Assembly: GCA_910580075.1 (NCBI GenBank)
Contig: CAJTVR010000042.1
Span: 1-40,001, forward strand
Reading direction: 5' to 3'
Length of the DNA stretch: 40,001 nucleotides
Source of the DNA: an uncultured Eubacterium sp.
Lineage (GTDB): Bacteria; Bacillota; Clostridia; Lachnospirales; Lachnospiraceae
Position numbers and translations under genes: made by a program. Under the pieces are notes generated by a model. That model made no database searches. It was not told where the DNA came from and worked only from the letters and a program-made list of their open reading frames with translations. Of the stretch, positions 1 through 7,527 are shown one piece after another (position 1 is the stretch's first letter; each line of letters starts with the position of its first letter).

Positions 1-1227
1 ATTTGAATAAGCTGCTGTCGGATTTTTCTTCGTTTTTCAATAAATGACATCTTTATAAGTTCCAGAATGTCAATAGACATTGACACCTTATCTGGAAGTA
101 TCATCATGAAAATTATAAATGACACCAGCTTGGTCTCTCTCCATATGCTCCGGTTCTCTTCTGAGGTTCCAGGAGGGGGAAAAATCAATATCTCCGAGAT
201 ATTTTTCTGTAAGAAGGGACAAAAGGATTTTTCCGTTAATCCACACTTCTGCAGATTCTTTCGTTTTTGCCGGGATGCTTCCTAACTGCAGCAACGATTT
301 CATTCTTTTAAACACAAGCTCAGTCTGCCGGCGCAGACGGTAACGGGCAGGAATCTTCTCCGCAGAAATCTCTGCCGGCAGAGAAGTAATTACAAACATA
401 TACCTGTGAGTAAATTTTGTGTCTTTACAATATTTTTCTGCTGTTACTTTCCAGACGCTCTAACCGCTTTGTTTCTTCCCCAGTTTCTTCCTGTGTTTTC
501 TTTATTGCGCAGATCCTCAGTGGAATCCGCTTTTTACCGCTCCCATTTATATATACCACGCATTCAGCAGCTCTTTCACCAGCGCTCTCAAGCCAGCTGG
601 AGAGTGTTATCTTCTGCCCGCTGTCATCATACAGGTTAAATGCCTTATTTTTGAGCCGTATAATAAAATCAGCCTCTGCGTTCAGACAATGCTCTATGCT
701 TTTTATTGTGCCATATGCGCGGTCCGCTATGACCAGGCAGATTTGTCAGATGAAAAATTTTTCAGGCTTTCCCCTGCGGACTGTTCTGTTATTCTAGACT
801 GGCTGCAGGCCAGAGAAAACAAATCTACAGCATAGTGCAGATGCCACAGCCTTTTTACAGCCCCTTTTTCCGCAATATCAGATGCGTCCGCTGCAAGCAC
901 CTGATAAGCTTTAAGCCAGTCAGGCTTTTTATAATGCATAACCGCATTCGGGAGAATGTTTTCCGCCAGCCGTTTTATCCAGTCCCTGCACTGGACAAAT
1001 TTTTTCATAAAAGCAACATCGCTGATCTTTCCAATACCGCTTAACAAAGCAAACCGGCTGACATCAGCCAGAGATTTATTGCCGGAAAGATAAAATAAGA
1101 TCAGTCGCAGTAAATCCAGCGGATTTTTTATTGTTCGTTTTCTTGTAATCGCTTTCTTATCAAAACAAGACTGTTCATAGACTGACGGCAGTAATTTTAT
1201 TAAATCATTTGTATCCATAGAATTCAC
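1..1227 (-). pseudogene. Decayed IS4-family transposase, cut by the left window edge
   Basis: The reading frame starts at 1227 and encodes a recognisable IS4/DDE transposase N-terminus, but it needs at least three frame changes to reach the window edge. The first lies near 735, where one missing base in a run reading gcctgg would restore a DRAYG motif (the second catalytic Asp region) encoded in another frame. The second lies in an A-rich run near 430-440, after which the typical C-terminal block YRLRRQTELVFKRMKSLL follows at about 280-360. The third lies near 105-150, after which a lysine/arginine-rich tail (MSFIEKRRKIRQQL) continues to base 1. The family's C-terminal YREK-like helix is visible, so the assignment to the IS4 superfamily is firm. 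The element cannot make an intact transposase, and the other end lies outside the window. Confidence 0.88.
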
Positions 1228-1451
1228 CTCTGTTTGATTATAACAGAAATTTTATGGATTTGCATTAAAGTTAGTGCATATGGGCAGCCCCGCATTTCTT
1301 ATTATAGCATCTTGCATATAGGGCAGGCGGCAGTTTATACTAATTTCGTCAAAATCTAATACGCTATGAGAAATATCAGCTCCACGTAAGTCTATAAGGA
1401 AAAAACTGCTTTTAAAAATATTAAAAAAAACTTTGTAAGATTTTTTGAAGT
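1228..1451. other. Gene-free stretch: IS end and leader of the sigma-factor operon
   Basis: Just outside the transposase start is the sequence cattaaagttagtgcat (about 1263-1279), which probably belongs to the end of the insertion sequence because IS4-type ends commonly carry such motifs. It resembles the ctttaagttaatg repeats found at 11640-11715. The rest, 1290-1430, is AT-rich with no open frame, tRNA or hairpin that I can support. The promoter candidate for the next operon starts at 1434. Confidence 0.4.
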
Positions 1452-1460
1452 GTGAAGTCT
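1434..1460 (+). promoter_or_regulatory. Candidate ECF-type autoregulatory promoter
   Basis: TGTAAG at 1434-1439 and GTCT at 1457-1460 are separated by 17 bases, the layout of many ECF sigma promoters (AAC/TAAG-like -35, GTC-like -10). Transcription would start near 1465, leaving a short leader that still includes the GGGAGGAGGTG ribosome site. No good sigma-A type -10 is seen closer to the gene. Autoregulation is inferred. Confidence 0.35.
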
Positions 1461-1481
1461 TATAAGGGAGGAGGTGAGAAA

Positions 1482-1982
1482 GTGGCAGGTTTCCCGGAAA
1501 AATTTGAGAAAATTTATATCAGATACTTCAATGACGTATTTCTTTTTCTCAAAAAGCTGTCAAAAAACGAAAGCATTGCGGAGGAAATCACAAGCGAAAC
1601 TTTTTTCAAAGCAATGCGCTCAATAGATACTTTTCGCGGCGATACAGACATTCGTGTCTGGCTTTGTCAAATTGCAAAAAACTGTTACTTTTCTCACTTG
1701 AAAAAGCAGCAGGGACTTGTAGATATTGATGATATTGAATTTGCAGATCATAAAGACAACATTGAGGAACAGATCATAAACCGAAGTGATGCCATGCGGA
1801 TACATCTGCTGCTGCACAATTTAGCCGAACCATATAAGGAAGTTTTTATGCTGCGGATTTTTGGAGAATTGAGTTTCAAACAGATTGCGAATATTTTTCA
1901 AAAAACGGATAACTGGGCCTGTGTTACTTATTACCGGGCAAGAAACAAAATATTGGAACAAATGGAGGCCGATCATGAGTGA
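1482..1982 (+). CDS. ECF-type RNA polymerase sigma factor
   Basis: This 166-aa protein is a small sigma-70 family factor with the two-domain ECF layout. Region 2 is at the N-terminus (FEKIYIRYFNDVFLFLKKL, then ITSETFFKAMRSIDTFRG and a WLCQIAKNCYF segment). Region 4 is at the C-terminus (LAEPYKEVFMLRIFGELSFK, then a helix-turn-helix ending in YYRARNKILEQM). A frame-extending GTG lies at 1452, but the ribosome site GGGAGGAGGTG at 1466-1475 sits seven bases before the GTG at 1482, so I use that start. The gene overlaps the anti-sigma gene by eight bases. It likely directs RNA polymerase to its own operon and perhaps other genes when released by the anti-sigma factor. The inducing signal is not visible. 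Confidence 0.93.
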   Translation: MAGFPEKFEKIYIRYFNDVFLFLKKLSKNESIAEEITSETFFKAMRSIDTFRGDTDIRVWLCQIAKNCYFSHLKKQQGLVDIDDIEFADHKDNIEEQIINRSDAMRIHLLLHNLAEPYKEVFMLRIFGELSFKQIANIFQKTDNWACVTYYRARNKILEQMEADHE

Positions 1983-2892
1983 TAAATGCAATTTGATTAA
2001 AGACTTACTTCCGCTTTATGTAGAAAATATGGTAAGTATGGATACAAGAGAATTTGTTAGCGAACATCTTGAACACTGCGAGGAGTGCCATGCGGAGTTC
2101 GGGCGTATGCAGAAGGCTGTGATCTTTATCCCTGATGCCGACCCTGATACTGATATTTTGCCGTTAAAAAGAGTAAAGAGGGATTTGTTTATCAAACGCC
2201 TGCAGACTATTTGTTTCACAGTCATCCTGGCCTGTGCCATTGTGACGATTATTTTTGGGATTTTAACATCACCTAAATTTTTCCCCTATTCCGATAACCT
2301 GCTCAATGTTATGGATGGCCCTGATGGAAGCGTTATCATCACCTTTGATAGTGAGGTGACAGGTTATAGCTGTAATGAAGTGTCTGACAATGAAACGGAA
2401 ACAGAAATTTATAGCATAAACGCCTGGACTACAGCGTGGGACTTATATTCGTCTAATCGCGGAAAACAAAATATGGTTATTCCCTTTAAGAGGGAAGATA
2501 AAATTCAGATATTCTATGCTCAAAATGACGGTTCTGAGGATGTACTGATTTATGGGTTAAATGATGATACGCAGGAAAACGGCGAAACCCTGCCAAGATT
2601 GATTTTAATGCCGTATTTCCTATTAGCGCTCACAGCCCTTGTTATACTTGCAGTTTTACGGGTGATATTAAGAAAAAAGAAGGGAATCATTGTGTGGATT
2701 GACAGGGCTATACCGTTTCCGGTTTCCTATATGGCAGCGCAGCTTTGCACAAAAGGAATTAACTTTACGACATATTCGTTACAGCGGGATTTTTGTATGA
2801 TCATCCTGACTGCTATGCTGCTTTATTTTGCAATGCTGACGGGAAAATCTCTTTATAAAGCAAAGCTGAACGCTTCGAGGGGACAGACATGA
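1975..2892 (+). CDS. Zinc-finger-type transmembrane anti-sigma factor
   Basis: The 305-aa product starts at the ATG inside the stop region of the sigma gene (ATGAGTGA), implying translational coupling. Its N-terminus carries the anti-sigma zinc motif H31-x3-C35-x2-C38 (HLEHCEECH), as in zf-HC2/ZAS proteins that hold ECF factors inactive. A transmembrane helix follows at about residues 76-98, then an extracytoplasmic part of about 110 residues, and two or more further membrane segments at about 209-232 and 274-290. The extra C-terminal membrane segments are more than in a minimal anti-sigma factor, so the protein may also sense the membrane or a ligand. A longer in-frame start upstream at 1885 lies inside the sigma gene and has no supporting ribosome site. 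The anti-sigma role is inferred from the motif and from the gene order. Confidence 0.88.
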   Translation: MSDKCNLIKDLLPLYVENMVSMDTREFVSEHLEHCEECHAEFGRMQKAVIFIPDADPDTDILPLKRVKRDLFIKRLQTICFTVILACAIVTIIFGILTSPKFFPYSDNLLNVMDGPDGSVIITFDSEVTGYSCNEVSDNETETEIYSINAWTTAWDLYSSNRGKQNMVIPFKREDKIQIFYAQNDGSEDVLIYGLNDDTQENGETLPRLILMPYFLLALTALVILAVLRVILRKKKGIIVWIDRAIPFPVSYMAAQLCTKGINFTTYSLQRDFCMIILTAMLLYFAMLTGKSLYKAKLNASRGQT

Positions 2893-3335
2893 AAAAATCT
2901 CTGTTTAGACTCATGGATATGTTAGAGTTAAGTATTGCATATATTTTGTGCTTTTTACTAAATGTGCTTTTGGATTTTGTAAAGACTCTGGATTTGGATG
3001 CTTATATTCTAAAGGCTTTTTTAAAGAACTTTATTGATTACCAGCCCTTGATTGTATCACTGTTTACGTTCGTTGTGATAGTTTTTCATTATCAAATGCT
3101 GGAAAGAAAAAAGACAGAAATATTTTGCAGAATACTTGCAGGCGGTACTGTGCCTGACATCACAGCCCGGTATATGCTGGACTGCATCGCGGTACTCATT
3201 TTCGTTTATCTTCTATCGGTTTTGGTAAATCTCCGTTTTGGTTTCAATTTAGCCGGCAATTTTTACTTAGTCCTTATTTTTGTCACATATATACTGATCA
3301 GCGCAAGGCAGGTACGAAAATATGAAAATTTTTAA
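2889..3335 (+). CDS. Small polytopic membrane protein of unknown function
   Basis: A 148-aa hydrophobic protein that starts with an ATGA overlap of the anti-sigma stop and itself overlaps the permease gene by 14 bases. Four hydrophobic stretches are visible, roughly residues 12-32, 54-68, 98-113 and 121-138, so it is probably a four-helix integral membrane protein. I recognise no family. Its position between the anti-sigma factor and an ABC exporter suggests an accessory membrane subunit or a second permease-like component, but this is inference from order and overlap only. Confidence 0.75.
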   Translation: MKKSLFRLMDMLELSIAYILCFLLNVLLDFVKTLDLDAYILKAFLKNFIDYQPLIVSLFTFVVIVFHYQMLERKKTEIFCRILAGGTVPDITARYMLDCIAVLIFVYLLSVLVNLRFGFNLAGNFYLVLIFVTYILISARQVRKYENF

Positions 3336-4539
3336 GTTTATTGTTTCAAAAATTTTATTAAGAAAAGCAGTCCCTGGTATAGGTGTAATGCTGCTGCTGT
3401 GCATGGCGAATTACATAACCTTTACTGCAGCGCGTTCCATTTTGTCAGCATTTCAAGGGTATCAGGAAACAAAATATGTAAATCAAGAGGGGATTTATAT
3501 TGCTAATTTAGACCCGGATAGTCATATTGATATGGGCATAGCTGACGAAAATGGAACACAGGCAGTATACAGCTATTTGAACAGTAACTTTAAATATGCG
3601 TTTTACACAGACGGGTTTATGATCTCCATTCCCAACAGTGATGATATGGAAATATCATTAGGCTATATGAACGAGCAGTATTATAGATTAAATGGATTTG
3701 AACTTTCGCAAGGGACAGATTTGTACTTTGATTACCAATTAGACAGGGAGATCCCTGTTTTAATAGGAAAAGGGTTAAGCAAAACATATCCTGTTGGAGC
3801 AACAATAGAAATGGAAGAATCTGTGCTTGGGCGGCCTCTAACGCTAAAGGTTCAGGGCGTGTTGAAGCAAAATGCTTACCATTCCAATTATTATGCCCTC
3901 AATTCCAAGACATACTACAATTTCTCAATCCTCTTTCCGGTGAATGAGGAATTTATAGATCGTGCGAGCATGGACATTCAATTTAATGGCCTTATGGATA
4001 TTATACTTCTAGACACCTCGGAAGAAGAAATAGCGAGTTTGAGTGAAGTTATCAAAGACAATTTGGGCTTGAGATTTAATTTCTTTAGCCAAAAGGAAAA
4101 CTACGATTATTTCAGCGAATACTATTTTCATTCACTAAAAATTATATTCATAACAACATTTATTCTGCTGATAGTCATAACTTGTATTTCTGTTTGGAAC
4201 GCATTGGTTAGTGTTCGCTTGATGCTGAAAGACCTTACTATCAATCTGTTGGTTGGATTAAGTTACTCAAAGTTGAAAAGAATTTTTTATGGTTATTTTG
4301 GGATGCTCTCCTTTGTTAATGTAGCACTGATTTCTATATTCACCGCTTTTAACCGTTATGGGTGCTGGTTAAGGAAAGACGCTACCTTTGCCGCTTACGG
4401 ATTGTTTGGTTTGATAGGAATGGACTGGCTGGCTTTGTTGCTGGTTGTCGTTTCTGATATTGCTATCGGAATAATTGTTGTCGAAAGTATGTTGTGGAAA
4501 ATCAAAAAGGTTCCAATTTCCTTGGGGGTATTGCAATGA
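3322..4539 (+). CDS. FtsX/MacB-like ABC transporter permease
   Basis: The 405-aa product has one hydrophobic segment near residues 14-36, a large extracytoplasmic region of about 230 residues, then three membrane segments near 271-295, 325-345 and 365-395. This is the MacB/FtsX (type VII exporter) permease architecture: one helix, a large periplasmic-core-like domain, three helices. Members of that group act on substrates in or at the membrane, such as antimicrobial peptides or lipoproteins, and do not move solutes across it. It overlaps both neighbours, and the ATP-binding subunit follows with an ATGA overlap. The substrate cannot be read from the sequence. The final helix is followed only by a short basic tail (KIKKVPISLGVLQ). 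Confidence 0.85.
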   Translation: MKIFKFIVSKILLRKAVPGIGVMLLLCMANYITFTAARSILSAFQGYQETKYVNQEGIYIANLDPDSHIDMGIADENGTQAVYSYLNSNFKYAFYTDGFMISIPNSDDMEISLGYMNEQYYRLNGFELSQGTDLYFDYQLDREIPVLIGKGLSKTYPVGATIEMEESVLGRPLTLKVQGVLKQNAYHSNYYALNSKTYYNFSILFPVNEEFIDRASMDIQFNGLMDIILLDTSEEEIASLSEVIKDNLGLRFNFFSQKENYDYFSEYYFHSLKIIFITTFILLIVITCISVWNALVSVRLMLKDLTINLLVGLSYSKLKRIFYGYFGMLSFVNVALISIFTAFNRYGCWLRKDATFAAYGLFGLIGMDWLALLLVVVSDIAIGIIVVESMLWKIKKVPISLGVLQ

Positions 4540-5207
4540 CGAAGATTATTGATCTAAGCGTTAAAGAAAAAACCTATAAGAGCAAAAAGGCGCAGATTTC
4601 AATATTAAATGATTTTAGGCTTGAAGTCGCCGCTGGTGAAAAAATTGCCATTGTGGGCGAATCGGGAGCAGGAAAAAGTTCCTTGCTCAATATTATAGGG
4701 CTGCTTGATAGAAATTATAGCGGTGAATATACGCTTTTTGGATTGCCGACAGAACAGTTAAATACAAGCCAGTTGGCGCAATGGAGAAACCAAAGAATTG
4801 GTTTTGTTCTTCAAGAGTCGGCACTAATTAACTCTTTGACGATTGAAGATAACATCAAACTGCCGTTTCTTTATGACAGTTCTAACAAAAAGGGTGTCAG
4901 GAAGATAGAGGATTTTGACACGATCACCAGCGCGATTGAGATCAGACACATACTAAAAAAGAAACCTCTTGAATGTTCCGGCGGAGAAAAGGCCAGAGCT
5001 GTATTTGCCAGAGGAATCATCATGAAACCTCAACTCATTTTGGCTGATGAACCTACGGCATCCCTGGATGTGGAGAACAGAGAAAGAATTGTAACCTTGC
5101 TTTTTAACATGAACAAAGAGTTTAACACCACTATCATTACTGTAACTCATGATTTGGAAATAGCCAGTCGTCACGATAGAGTAATTCATCTTGAAAGGAG
5201 TAAATAA
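4536..5207 (+). CDS. ABC transporter ATP-binding protein (MacB/LolD type)
   Basis: The 223-aa product is the ATPase partner of the preceding permease. Walker A is GESGAGKSS at residues 41-49, the Q-loop Gln is near 93 (VLQES), the signature is CSGGEKARA at 147-155, and Walker B is LILADEPTAS at 167-176, with the H-loop His in VTHD. The signature begins with Cys where Leu is usual, and has Glu where Gln is usual. The start at 4536 is preferred over the in-frame 4494 because it gives an ATGA overlap with the permease stop and a GGGGG ribosome site at 4523. Length and the Q-loop to signature spacing fit the small LolD/MacB/FtsE-like subfamily. Confidence 0.94.
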   Translation: MTKIIDLSVKEKTYKSKKAQISILNDFRLEVAAGEKIAIVGESGAGKSSLLNIIGLLDRNYSGEYTLFGLPTEQLNTSQLAQWRNQRIGFVLQESALINSLTIEDNIKLPFLYDSSNKKGVRKIEDFDTITSAIEIRHILKKKPLECSGGEKARAVFARGIIMKPQLILADEPTASLDVENRERIVTLLFNMNKEFNTTIITVTHDLEIASRHDRVIHLERSK

Positions 5208-5208
5208 A

Positions 5209-5364
5209 ATGGGATTCTTTGCAATGACTGCGTCAATGCTGCTGGGGATACTGTTTGCTGCAATCGGGATTTCCCGCAGAAAGCAAAAGGGGCAGCCTGT
5301 GATTCTTATCGCATTCGGAATAGTATTTGTCCTCATTGCGGTTTATTTGGGATGGCCTAAATAA
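5209..5364 (+). CDS. 51-aa two-helix membrane peptide
   Basis: A short frame begins one base after the ATPase stop, preceded by the ribosome site AAAGGAG at 5194-5200. It encodes two hydrophobic helices (about residues 3-20 and 31-47) around a basic turn, ISRRKQKGQP, ending in YLGWPK. The spacing, the ribosome site and the terminator just after it argue that it is the last gene of the operon. Two-helix peptides of this kind are common at the end of ABC and sensor operons, but I do not recognise a family and no function can be assigned. Confidence 0.7.
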   Translation: MGFFAMTASMLLGILFAAIGISRRKQKGQPVILIAFGIVFVLIAVYLGWPK

Positions 5365-5386
5365 TGCAATGGGTATAATCTGACTT

Positions 5387-5426
5387 AAGGAATCTTACAT
5401 TTTGAATTGTAAAAGATTCCTTTTTT
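5387..5426 (+). terminator. Rho-independent terminator of the ECF/ABC operon
   Basis: The arms AAGGAATCTT (5387-5396) and AAGATTCCTT (5413-5422) are perfectly complementary across ten pairs, and the right arm runs into a T tract ending at 5426. It lies 22 bases after the stop of the small membrane peptide. Confidence 0.88.
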
Positions 5427-5606
5427 CAGTGTTTTACTGTATAATAGAAATAGATTACTGATCTTTTTCCCGTTAGGCAGCTGATTTTATGAGCAGAGGA
5501 TAATGAGACGAATGATGCGTATCCGTAAAGTATATGAAAAATTTATCATACAGACTGCCCGGAACGCGTGAAAGGCAGAAAACAAAAGTACCGGAGGGTC
5601 TCTGAG

Positions 5607-7517
5607 ATGGAAAAAATGAAAATGGAGTCGGTGAATATGGCGCAGCAGAATGTAGATAAGATCGCGGCTTTATTTCCGAACTGCATTACGGAGGAACTGG
5701 ATGAAAAGAAAAGCACTCCTGACAGGAAAGTGTATAAAAGAGCTGTTAATTTCAGCCTGCTTCGTCAGATGCTGTCAGAAGAAGCATCTGAAGGAGTTGA
5801 ATCGTATGATTTTTCGTGGGTTGGAAAAAAGGCAGCCATAGCAGAGGCAAATAGGGCGATTCGAAAAACCCTGCGTCCCTGTCTGGAAAAAAGCAGGGAG
5901 TGGGATCATACAGAGAATTTATATATTGAGGGCGATAATCTTGAGGTGCTGAAGCTGCTGCAGGAAAGTTATCTTGGAGCAATAAAAATGATTTATATAG
6001 ACCCTCCGTATAATACCGGGCATGATTTCGTATATCCAGACTCCTTTATTATGGACAATGATGATTATAACGAGGGAACAGGCTATTTTGATGAAGACGG
6101 AAATGTTAATTTCAGCCGGGAAAATAATGTGTCTGCGGGAAAGTACCATTCAGACTGGTGTTCTATGATCTATTCCCGGTTATTGCTTGCCAGGAATCTG
6201 CTTTCCGATGATGGATTTATTGCAATCAGCATTGGCGAGGAAGAATCATATAATTTAAGAAAGATTTGTAACGAAATATTCGGCGAGTCAAATTTTAGAA
6301 ACATATTAGCTGTACGGCGCTATGATAAGAATCTGAACCTTCAATTTGCGTCCAACGGCCTCCGCTCAATGAATGTCGGTCTGGAATATATTCTGATATA
6401 TTCCAAAAATCCTGCTTCTAAGATGAAAGCTGTTTACAGAGAAGCTTCAGATGAAAGAATCCGGCAGGGATATTGGAAAGGCTTCTGGAATAATGCGGAC
6501 AGACCCACCATGAGATATGATGTTCTGGGAGTGCTTCCTGCAGAAGGACAGTGGAAGTGGAAGAAAGAGATTGCAGATGAGGCTGTTGCAAATTATATAG
6601 AATATGAGGATAAATTTTCATCTCAGATGTCATTAGAGGAGTATTGGAAAAAGACAGGGAAATGCAAAAGGTTTTTGAGGCGTAATCTGTCCGGGACGGG
6701 TAAGAATCTGGGTGTCGAACATTGGGTAGCACCTACAGAGGGGATTCTCAGAAACAGTAACTGGTCGGATTTTCTTGTATCCAGGCCGGCGGGGATGGAT
6801 ATTAAATTTGACAGTCCCAAAAACCCAGATGTGATTTCAGAAATTATAGAACTATTTGGAGTGAATGACGGGGATATAGTTCTTGATTTTTTTTCGGGAT
6901 CAGCAGCAGCAGCAGACGCAGTTATTCAGAAAAATGCAAAGGATAATTATCATAGAAAATTCATAATGGTACAGATTGCTGAGACGTGTAATGTAAAAAG
7001 CGAGGCATATAAAGCAGGATTTAGAACTATTTGTGAAATAGGCGAAGAAAGAATCCGCAGAGCGGGGCAGCGGGTGAAAGATGAAAATCCGGTTACAGCA
7101 GCACAGCTGGATACAGGTTTTCGTGTATTCAGACTTGATGACAGCAATATGAATGATGTATATTATGCAGCTTCGGATTATACACAGGATCTGCTTTCTA
7201 TGCTGGAATCAAATGTAAAACCGGACAGGACAGATCTGGATCTCCTTTTCGGATGTCTGCTTGAATGGGGACTGCCGCTGTCTCTGCCGTATACGTCAGA
7301 AGTTATAGAAGGGTTTAAGGTTCACACCTATAACGATGGAGATCTGATTGCCTGCTTTGATGAAAACATACCTGATTCTTTAGTTAAGGCGGTCGCTAAA
7401 CGGCAGCCTCTGCGTGCGGTGTTTCGGGACAGTAGTTTCAATGGTAGTCCGGCTAAGATGAATGCCGGTGAAATCTTTAAGATGCTTGCACCGGATACAC
7501 GAGTAAAAGTTATCTAA
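5607..7517 (+). CDS. Type III restriction-modification methyltransferase subunit (Mod)
   Basis: The 636-aa product is a beta-class N6-adenine DNA methyltransferase. The catalytic motif DPPYNTG is at residues 132-138, and the AdoMet-binding motif DFFSGSAA is at about 427-434. That order (catalytic first, AdoMet-binding late) with a large target-recognition stretch between is characteristic of type III Mod proteins. The start at 5607 is supported by CCGGAGGG at 5591-5598; the frame is open further upstream to 5568 but lacks a site. Mod alone recognises and methylates a short asymmetric site and also guides the Res subunit. The Res gene follows after ten bases. The middle, about residues 240-400, must determine the site, which cannot be predicted by eye. 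Confidence 0.95.
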   Translation: MEKMKMESVNMAQQNVDKIAALFPNCITEELDEKKSTPDRKVYKRAVNFSLLRQMLSEEASEGVESYDFSWVGKKAAIAEANRAIRKTLRPCLEKSREWDHTENLYIEGDNLEVLKLLQESYLGAIKMIYIDPPYNTGHDFVYPDSFIMDNDDYNEGTGYFDEDGNVNFSRENNVSAGKYHSDWCSMIYSRLLLARNLLSDDGFIAISIGEEESYNLRKICNEIFGESNFRNILAVRRYDKNLNLQFASNGLRSMNVGLEYILIYSKNPASKMKAVYREASDERIRQGYWKGFWNNADRPTMRYDVLGVLPAEGQWKWKKEIADEAVANYIEYEDKFSSQMSLEEYWKKTGKCKRFLRRNLSGTGKNLGVEHWVAPTEGILRNSNWSDFLVSRPAGMDIKFDSPKNPDVISEIIELFGVNDGDIVLDFFSGSAAAADAVIQKNAKDNYHRKFIMVQIAETCNVKSEAYKAGFRTICEIGEERIRRAGQRVKDENPVTAAQLDTGFRVFRLDDSNMNDVYYAASDYTQDLLSMLESNVKPDRTDLDLLFGCLLEWGLPLSLPYTSEVIEGFKVHTYNDGDLIACFDENIPDSLVKAVAKRQPLRAVFRDSSFNGSPAKMNAGEIFKMLAPDTRVKVI

Positions 7518-7527
7518 GGGGCAGTTT

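Noticed and set aside
417..797. Plus-strand frame of 126 codons in the transposase region
   Set aside because: It lies opposite the decayed transposase, and the minus strand encodes recognisable transposase motifs there, so it is a shadow.
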